From an uncultured Porphyromonadaceae bacterium (lineage in GTDB: Bacteria; Bacteroidota; Bacteroidia; Bacteroidales; Muribaculaceae), in assembly GCA_900541835.1 (NCBI GenBank), contig UQLL01000004.1, positions 57,709 to 121,708 of the forward strand: a stretch of 64,000 nucleotides of DNA. The letters are read 5' to 3'. Positions 58,352-64,000 of the stretch are shown here, piece by piece. Each line of letters opens with the position of its first letter. Position 1 is the first letter of the stretch. The position numbers were made by a program, and so were the translations under genes. The notes under the pieces were generated by a model. That model was not told the DNA's origin, ran no database searches, and was given only the letters and a program-made list of their open reading frames with translations.

Positions 58352-61300
58352 TTATCGCTCAGTGACGGCGAGCTTGCCGGTCTTGGACTGCGACACGCCC
58401 TTCTCGGTGGTGACGGTGGCGCGGTAGAGGTATATGCCCCTGGGCACGCGAGTGCCGCCTTCGTCGCAGAGGTCCCAGCTGACGGCGGCTCCGGATTCCA
58501 GGTCCTGGATGCGTCCGGAAATCTCGCCGGTCCACACTTTGCGGCCGGAGAGGGTATAGACGGACACACTGCAGTCGGTAGCCTCGCGCAGGCGGTCGTG
58601 CATCAGGGTGAAGGTGACGGAGGTGCGGGCCGGGTTGCAGTCGGGCGACACTTCATAGAAGTTGGGCTTGTCATTGTCAACCACGGCGAAGTCGAGGGTC
58701 TGCTCTGTGGAGTTGCCGAGGTTGTCGCAGACGTAGAAGGTGAGGGTGTGGCGTCCGGCCTCGAGGTCGCTGAGAGGATACGCTACGGAGCCGGAGGTGT
58801 GGTCGTCGGCGCCCGGCAGGTAGTAGTCGGTCAGGTCGGTGTACGATTTCTTGCCGTCGATGCGCAGCTCCATGCTGTGCCCGATACCGGCCGACGAGAG
58901 GTTGATGCCGCTCGGGTCGGTGAAGGAGGCGTAGAACACGGGGTTGGCGCCGGTGTGGGCGCCGGGCTTGAAATTGTAGCCGTTCAGACCCAGGCCGGTG
59001 ATTTCCGGCCCGTCGTGGTCGTTGATGTTCTCCTCCATGCCGTAGAGGTAGAACTTGTCGCACTTGCCGTGGGCCTCGGTGCCATTGTCGGAATAGGCAT
59101 AACAGGTTAGCAGCGCGGGCGAGAAGTTGTTCTCGATGTCGGTGCTGAGGGGCACAGTGGCCTCCCAGCGACCGTTGGTCACGCGCACACGACCGTCGAA
59201 GAGGCGGTTGGTGCGGTCGTTATAGGCCACCTGCAGGCTGTCGGTCATCTCCGGGTCGTGTGTCATCTCTGTGCGCTCGGCGTCGTAGAGGGTCAGGTAC
59301 ATGGTGCCGTTGAAGTCGCGGGCCAGGTTGTTGCCGCGCTTGACAATACCGGTGAAGCGAATCGAGCCGCCCCCCTTGAAGACGGGGAAGTCGGGGTCGT
59401 GGAGGGTGTCGGGGTCGAATGCGTCCACGGTCTCCACATCCACGGACAGTGACGGGAGCAGGGCCGGCATGGCCGGGTCGCCGATGCAATGGAAGCGGAG
59501 CTTGTTGTCGGATCCGCCGCATTGGCGTGTGAAGTCGTTCTTGCCCAGGCGCAGGACCTCGCCAATGCCGATCTGGCGCCCCTTGCTGTCGCGCTCGTAC
59601 ATGTGCGAGGCGATTGCCGGCGACAGTATGGAGTTGTCGCTGATGATGGCGGAGCGGGAGGTGGAGAGCAGGGCTACGGCGCCGGATTCGGGATAATCGA
59701 GCAGGATCTCGCCGCCCGAAATCTCGTCGGCATCCCAGCGCGTGAACTCGCAAGTGGCCGTGAAGAAGATGGGCAGATATCGGTTGTTGAGCGTGGAGAT
59801 GTCTGTGTAGTTGAAGAAGTTCTCGTGCGTCCACTCGCGGGGGTTGGCGTGGCCGATGTACCACACCAGCGAGGTGCCCTGGTCGAGACTGCGCAGGAAG
59901 CGGGCCTTGGACCGCGGGTACTCGCGGCCTTTGGATGTCACGGTCGGCTCCTCGCCGCTCATGTGGATTCTGTCGATGTTGAAGCTCTCCGCGCCGTTGG
60001 CGCGGAAACAGCTGTAGGTGGAGTTGGTCTGGTTGAAGTGGTTGAAGAAGTTGCCGTTGTCGCTGACCATGACAATCTGGTTGCGCCAGGACCCCATCTT
60101 CGGTTTCTCCATGTAGTCGAGGTACTTGTCGACGTAGGTGCGGGCGTGGCTGACGCCACGGAAGGGCAAGCGCCCGACGGCGATTGTAATGTTGGCGCTT
60201 CGGATGCCCAGCGACGAGGTATTGTTATCGTCGAGCATGCCGATGTAGTCGTCGGTGGCGAACGAGCTTCCGTGAGAATTGTAATTGCAGGAGTTGGTTG
60301 AGGCTGTCTCCTCGCCGCAGGTGGTCCATATCAACGGACGCGGGTATCCGCAGTTGCGCACGTTGTCGGTGAGCAGCCGCTGGTCGTAGGTGGGGCGTCC
60401 GAGGATGAGCGCGTAGCGCAGCTTCTCCGGGTCGCGGTCGTACCACATCTTGAGGGCCTTGCGGTAGGCGCTGACGTCGGGAGTGCCGGACGAGAACTCG
60501 TTGTAGAGGGCCTCGGGGGTGACGATATATGTGTCCATGCCGCTCAGGCGGTCGTGCATCTCGGCGATGCGGCGTGCCTGCTCGGTGTACTCGCGTGGCG
60601 ATATGATGACCATATCCGGTGTGGGCACGGAGTGCAGGTCCTGGTTCTGGACGTAGGTGTTGTCGGTCTTCGGCGCGGTCTTGACAGTGGCGGGATTAAA
60701 GGCCACGTACTCGCGGTAGGTGGTGACACCGGGGGTGAAGAGGGCCTTGCCGTCGACCACCTGGTACTGTATGCGGGCCGGGGCTGCGGGGTCGGTGACG
60801 TCCCACACCTGGGTAGCGTCGGTGATGCCGGAGATTTCGTACACGCACGGCATATTGTACAGCGAGCTGGCGTAGAAGTTCAGCGGGCCGTCGGAGATGT
60901 CGAGCCTGCGCTCGTAGCAGACCTCGATGAAGCCGAGGCGGGCCAGGTAGACGCCACCCTCCGGATGGTAGGTAATGTTGACGGTCATATCCTCCTTGGC
61001 CAGAGGCACCACCATTGGGCAGACGGTATAGTTGAGGAAGTTCTCGTCGCCTTTCTTCTCAATTATGGACATCCCGGACTCGTCGGCGAGCTTCTGTCCG
61101 TCGACGCTCACAGAGTAGCGGGTGACACGCGGGAATGTCAAGGTTCCGAAGCCAACCATCAGGGCGGCGGTGTTGGTGGCCAGGCCGGGGAGCCTGAAGG
61201 TGAAGTCCTGGCTGGCTTGCTGGGAGAAGTCCTCGCCAAGCATCCAAGAACCGGTGTTGGCGGGCGAGAAGATTTCCTTCTTGTGGAGCAGGCGCTCGGT

Positions 61301-61831
61301 GAAAGTGCTGCTGCGCTCCTCTATGCCGAGGTTCGGCTTCCAGTCGAGCACTGCCATGTCGGGCACGGAGTCGAGGGCCACGTCCGACACGAAGTAGTAG
61401 CTGTGTGCCGAATAGGGGTTGGAGAAAGGCTGGTAGGGAGTGTAGCGACTGGAATAGACCTGCCACATCATGGTGTTGACGCCGTAGAAGATGATGCCGT
61501 CGGCGGTGCGGACCACAGGCTGCACCGGCAGGTCATCGATGTAGTTTCTGGCGTTGAGGAGCTCGGAGACACGGCGGGCGCCGCCGTAGCCGTAGACGTT
61601 CACCTTGGCGGGGTCGGAGAAGCCCATGGCCTTGAGCTGCGTGTTAGTCAGCAGCTGCATCCCGGTCTGGGTGACCTCTACCTTGCGCCAGCGCCCCTTG
61701 GCCAGGCGCGACGAGGCGGCATAGTGGTCGAGAGGGATTGCCTGCGCGGCCACTACGCACACGAGCAGCAAAGACGCTGCCGCCAGCACGCGGCGCCAGG
61801 CCGCGGTTCGAGAGTGTATACGGTGCTTCAT
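58352..61831 (-). CDS. porU: Type IX secretion system C-terminal signal peptidase/sortase PorU
   Basis: 1159 aa from the ATG at 61831 (MKHRIHSRTAAWRRVLAAASLLLVCVVAAQA). PorU removes the C-terminal signal of T9SS cargo and attaches it to A-LPS at the surface. N-terminal domain KGRWRKVEVTQTGMQLLTNTQLKAMGFSDPAKVNVYGYGG. C25 catalytic motifs WYIGHANPREW (His about 657) and IFFTATCEFTRWD (Cys about 692), then SGAVALLSTSRS and IGDPAMP, all standard for PorU. C-terminal Ig-like and sorting-type domain (VYTLSGRKVWTG, PRGIYLYRATV). First gene of porU-FAH-like-PorU2; the leader element is 36 nt upstream. Confidence 0.92.
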   Translation of the reverse strand: MKHRIHSRTAAWRRVLAAASLLLVCVVAAQAIPLDHYAASSRLAKGRWRKVEVTQTGMQLLTNTQLKAMGFSDPAKVNVYGYGGARRVSELLNARNYIDDLPVQPVVRTADGIIFYGVNTMMWQVYSSRYTPYQPFSNPYSAHSYYFVSDVALDSVPDMAVLDWKPNLGIEERSSTFTERLLHKKEIFSPANTGSWMLGEDFSQQASQDFTFRLPGLATNTAALMVGFGTLTFPRVTRYSVSVDGQKLADESGMSIIEKKGDENFLNYTVCPMVVPLAKEDMTVNITYHPEGGVYLARLGFIEVCYERRLDISDGPLNFYASSLYNMPCVYEISGITDATQVWDVTDPAAPARIQYQVVDGKALFTPGVTTYREYVAFNPATVKTAPKTDNTYVQNQDLHSVPTPDMVIISPREYTEQARRIAEMHDRLSGMDTYIVTPEALYNEFSSGTPDVSAYRKALKMWYDRDPEKLRYALILGRPTYDQRLLTDNVRNCGYPRPLIWTTCGEETASTNSCNYNSHGSSFATDDYIGMLDDNNTSSLGIRSANITIAVGRLPFRGVSHARTYVDKYLDYMEKPKMGSWRNQIVMVSDNGNFFNHFNQTNSTYSCFRANGAESFNIDRIHMSGEEPTVTSKGREYPRSKARFLRSLDQGTSLVWYIGHANPREWTHENFFNYTDISTLNNRYLPIFFTATCEFTRWDADEISGGEILLDYPESGAVALLSTSRSAIISDNSILSPAIASHMYERDSKGRQIGIGEVLRLGKNDFTRQCGGSDNKLRFHCIGDPAMPALLPSLSVDVETVDAFDPDTLHDPDFPVFKGGGSIRFTGIVKRGNNLARDFNGTMYLTLYDAERTEMTHDPEMTDSLQVAYNDRTNRLFDGRVRVTNGRWEATVPLSTDIENNFSPALLTCYAYSDNGTEAHGKCDKFYLYGMEENINDHDGPEITGLGLNGYNFKPGAHTGANPVFYASFTDPSGINLSSAGIGHSMELRIDGKKSYTDLTDYYLPGADDHTSGSVAYPLSDLEAGRHTLTFYVCDNLGNSTEQTLDFAVVDNDKPNFYEVSPDCNPARTSVTFTLMHDRLREATDCSVSVYTLSGRKVWTGEISGRIQDLESGAAVSWDLCDEGGTRVPRGIYLYRATVTTEKGVSQSKTGKLAVTER

Positions 61832-61867
61832 ACCAGGAGCAGTGTTATGAACGTGAGGGCGGGCAAC

Positions 61868-61902
61868 GCGCCGAAGCGGCCGCCAGTCGCAAAGGGAAAT
61901 GC
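61868..61902 (-). promoter_or_regulatory. GGCGCC-hairpin leader element, copy 4 (porU), diverged
   Basis: Minus strand: TTTCCCTTTGC, GACTGGCGGCC, GCTTCGGCGC. Same order as copies 1-3 (degenerate -7, GGCGC stem, loop, GCGC) but with a shorter loop and 36 nt before the start. Confidence 0.5.
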
Positions 61903-61988
61903 TTGTGCCCGTCATTGTTCGTTGTCAGTTGTCATGTTAACGCGGTGCCGGGCAGAATATTGCGTCCGCACTGCGGGTTGTGGTCAGG

Positions 61989-62777
61989 TCAGTCGCGCTG
62001 TATGTCGAAGTCTTCGCTGTGCATCTCGCTGAGGTGGTCGTACCACTCGGAGGTGGAGCCGTTGAAGGCGTTGAGGTCGACGTCGCCGTTTATGCCCTTG
62101 ACGCGCCCCCTGTGGCTGTACTGCCAGAAGACCCAGTCGGCGGCTATGGGCGGATTGGAAAAAGAGCAGATCCAGAGGGGCCGGTCGCCGAATCCTCCCT
62201 GCAGGTACTGGTAATACCCGTCGCGGTTGGAGTAGAGGGTTACGTGGTACCCCTTGAGGCCGAGGTACTCGAGCATTGCTCCGAGGCGGTCGGAGATGAG
62301 GGCCGGGTCCACGCCGGAGGCGTTGCCGGTCTGCTCCACGTCCACGACCAGGCCCAGGTCGAGACGACGGTCACCGACGCGTTCGAGCATGTTCAGCGCC
62401 TGCCGCACGCCGTCGACGTCGAAGCGGAAGAAGTGGTAGGCGCCGACCTTGATGCCGGCACGCGTGGCCTTGTCGTAATTGAGAGCGAAGTTGGGGTCGC
62501 CGTACCGATCCCCCTCGGAGGCCTTGATAAAGGCGAAGTCGATGCCGTCGGCACGCGCCGCGTCCAGGTTCATCATGCCATTGTGGGCGGAGATGTCGAT
62601 GCCGCGCACCGGGAAGCGTGCCTCGTCGACGTATGGCGGCGTCTCCAGGTACTCGCGGACGGCGAACCAGCCGGCGCCCACCAGGGCCAGCGACACGAAC
62701 AGGAAGTCAACCAGGATGATTGCCTTGACGCGGAGCGAGCGATGCGCGCCCCTGACCTGTCCGTTGTCCGTAGCCAT
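61989..62777 (-). CDS. GH25 lysozyme-like muramidase, membrane-anchored
   Basis: 262 aa. An N-terminal transmembrane helix (VKAIILVDFLFVSLALVGAGWFAV, residues about 17-40) is followed by a single GH25 domain: VRGIDISAHNG (catalytic Asp), DFAFIKASEGDRYGDPNF, VGAYHFFRFD, LVVDVEQTGN (catalytic Asp-x-Glu), HVTLYSNRDGYYQYL and DWVFWQYSHRGRVKGINGDVDLNAFNG. It cleaves peptidoglycan MurNAc-GlcNAc bonds; anchoring suggests cell-wall remodelling rather than secretion. The IS element lies 17 bp beyond its promoter. Confidence 0.92.
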   Translation of the reverse strand: MATDNGQVRGAHRSLRVKAIILVDFLFVSLALVGAGWFAVREYLETPPYVDEARFPVRGIDISAHNGMMNLDAARADGIDFAFIKASEGDRYGDPNFALNYDKATRAGIKVGAYHFFRFDVDGVRQALNMLERVGDRRLDLGLVVDVEQTGNASGVDPALISDRLGAMLEYLGLKGYHVTLYSNRDGYYQYLQGGFGDRPLWICSFSNPPIAADWVFWQYSHRGRVKGINGDVDLNAFNGSTSEWYDHLSEMHSEDFDIQRD

Positions 62778-62784
62778 CGCACCG

Positions 62785-62816
62785 CAAAGTTACTACATTT
62801 CCCACGCCCCGCCAAA
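62785..62816 (-). promoter_or_regulatory. Bacteroidales promoter of the GH25 gene
   Basis: Minus strand: TTTG (62816-62813), 20 nt, TAACTTTG (62792-62785); the start codon is 8 nt after the -7 box. Confidence 0.75.
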
Positions 62817-62845
62817 TTTACAGCGTTAAAAACAGGGCAACCGCA

Positions 62846-64000
62846 TCAGAATCCATAGTTTTTAAGAAGAGTTGTTAAATATTCTTTATCCATAGAAGCC
62901 CTCACCAGTCTCTTCCTGAGACTGAGCTTGTCATCGGTTGCCTTTGCAATCTGCAACACCAGCTTTCTGAGTAGAGACAGATTCTGGGCGGCGTTTTTCT
63001 TTCGTGCCCTGCAGTCGTCCTCCCTGAATGTGACGTCAAGATGCCAGTGCAGGCCGTTTTCCACCGCCCAGTGGCTTCGGGCAAGGCCTCCGTAATAAGC
63101 CGCCGAAGGAAAGTCCTCGTCACTGATATAGTATCTGACCTGCGTCGTTTCCCTGCCGTTGTCAGAGACATGGACCGTATGTGTCTCGACCTTTACAACC
63201 GTCTTGAGATTCTTCCACCGGCCCAGCGCTTCCTTGTCTTCCATCAGTTCGGCATGGAAGGCCGATACGGTGCGTGTCTCGACACGGGCATGTTCCTTTT
63301 CGGTCTCCGAATGAGAGGAAAACGGCTTGTAATATCTGACAACATCTTTAATCTCAGCGAGTAATGCGCCTTGGTTTTCTTTGACAGCAAGAAAATAATG
63401 TCCGCCCTTGGCCACGATCTTTTCTGCGATGCCAACCTGCGTGCCCATGGCATCGATGCTTATTGTGGAGCCAGTGATTTCAAGTTTGTCAAGCAACCGC
63501 GGAATAGCCGGTATCTCATTCTCTTTGTCGCAAATCTTTTCCTGTCCTATGAACAGAGAGTTTTCCGCCACATACGCATTCAGCAAGTAATCCCCTTTCG
63601 TCCCCTTTTCCTTCGGTGCCGTGCCGCAAAGCTTTTTGCCGTCTATGGCTATCTGTTTTTCATTGAGTATGTCAAGTATCCTTTTGCCCTGTTCCAGAAC
63701 CGCCTGTTCCAGAAAATCAGTCTTCAGCACAGCGAACAGCCTTTCGAATGTGTCTCTGGACGGACTTTTGTCCGTGTAGGGGAAAAGCCCGAAATCCCGT
63801 GCCTGATGGCGCGCAAACAGGGCCATGTCTGCATACTCCTCACGTTTTGTCAGGTAAGTCAGGAAGGCGACTGCAAGCAGATCGCCCAGCTCATAGGTGC
63901 ACTGATCTATCTTCCGCGGGTCTCTTACACCGTCAAATATCTTTAGGAAACTTCTATAAATTAAACATTTGCATATCAGAGAAATAATTCGTATCTTTGT
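62846..64000 (-). CDS. ISAs1-family transposase, 5' end not resolved
   Basis: DDE transposase. The frame is open from the right edge to the stop at 62846 (385 codons). The first in-frame ATG is at 63826, but the family-conserved N-terminus (FLKIFDGVRDPRKIDQCTYELGDLLAV) lies upstream of it, so the real start is non-ATG, outside the window, or lost; the nearby ATG at about 63968 is in another frame and stops after four codons. Catalytic residues: AIDGKKLCG (Asp), SIDAMGTQVGIAEKIVAKGG (Asp) and HWAVENGLHWHLDV (Glu). Ends LTTLLKNYGF. Confidence 0.85.
   Translation of the reverse strand, partial: TKIRIISLICKCLIYRSFLKIFDGVRDPRKIDQCTYELGDLLAVAFLTYLTKREEYADMALFARHQARDFGLFPYTDKSPSRDTFERLFAVLKTDFLEQAVLEQGKRILDILNEKQIAIDGKKLCGTAPKEKGTKGDYLLNAYVAENSLFIGQEKICDKENEIPAIPRLLDKLEITGSTISIDAMGTQVGIAEKIVAKGGHYFLAVKENQGALLAEIKDVVRYYKPFSSHSETEKEHARVETRTVSAFHAELMEDKEALGRWKNLKTVVKVETHTVHVSDNGRETTQVRYYISDEDFPSAAYYGGLARSHWAVENGLHWHLDVTFREDDCRARKKNAAQNLSLLRKLVLQIAKATDDKLSLRKRLVRASMDKEYLTTLLKNYGF
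63968..63999 (+). promoter_or_regulatory. Outward-facing promoter at the right edge, inside the IS
   Basis: TTTG (63968-63971), 20 nt, TATCTTTG (63992-63999) on the plus strand, opposite to the transposase and pointing out of the element. Confidence 0.6.

Larger units (their letters stand above)
62833..64000 (-). mobile_element. ISAs1-family insertion sequence (left end in window)
   Basis: The likely terminal inverted repeat begins CAGGGCAACCGCATCAG at 62833; the transposase stop codon lies inside it, a common arrangement. The other end is outside the window, so neither the partner repeat nor the target duplication can be seen. The coordinate of the end is inferred. Confidence 0.65.

Overview
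The window is a 64 kb piece of a GC-rich Bacteroidales genome (phylum Bacteroidota). The evidence is a SusC/SusD pair, type IX secretion genes (porV, porU), a Wza/Wzc exopolysaccharide machine, ATP-type PEP carboxykinase, Bacteroidota-only small families (DUF4199, DUF6048 and DUF6452 types), and promoters of the TTTG-N20-TAnnTTTG type, which I find eight times with exactly 20 bp spacing. I cannot fix the genus from sequence alone.

Region 1 (1-24.1 kb) is a surface polysaccharide locus. A GC-rich minus-strand operon starts at a promoter near 24.08 kb and runs wza, wzc, a UDP-sugar epimerase, two O-antigen ligase/polymerase-like membrane proteins and three GT4 glycosyltransferases (23.8 to 13.55 kb). 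A second minus-strand operon (3.67 kb to the left edge) has two GT2 glycosyltransferases, an acyltransferase and gmd. Between them lies an AT-rich, plus-strand block of eight genes (3.95-13.52 kb): flippase, a membrane protein with two SUMF1-like domains, a polysaccharide pyruvyl transferase, four glycosyltransferases and an acetyltransferase. It looks like a horizontally acquired cassette and carries the only flippase of the locus.

Region 2 (24.2-41.7 kb) is mostly housekeeping: a small lipoprotein, an operon of DUF4199 / dolichol-phosphate-type GT2 / DUF6452 / DUF6048 / AAA-PDDEXK protein, pckA, trpS, znuC-znuA without a permease, a long-chain acyl-CoA synthetase broken by one in-frame TAA, meaB, a tyrosine phosphatase, a TonB-C protein, an AI-2E family transporter, a PAP2 phosphatase and a DoxX-like protein.

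Region 3 (41.7-50.2 kb) holds a SusC/SusD pair with a long leader, then a small operon with a paralogue of the capsule-locus glycosyltransferase and two unknown exported proteins, then a decayed gene fragment. Region 4 (50.2-62.8 kb, minus strand) has queE, queD, queC, queF (queuosine precursor), ispF, porV, two C25 (gingipain-fold) proteases of the PorU type flanking a degenerate fumarylacetoacetate-hydrolase-like gene, and a GH25 lysozyme. An ISAs1-family transposase runs off the right edge.

The most unusual signals are repeat families that enter coding sequence. (a) Heptameric TGAGAGC/TGAGAAC arrays lie in frame in three genes (twice in znuA), always oriented so the coding strand avoids TGA. 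(b) A GGACGCACC-type palindrome gives the same peptide RTHRGASL in two unrelated proteins. (c) A GGCGCC hairpin with a degenerate -7 box lies just upstream of queE, queF, ispF and porU.
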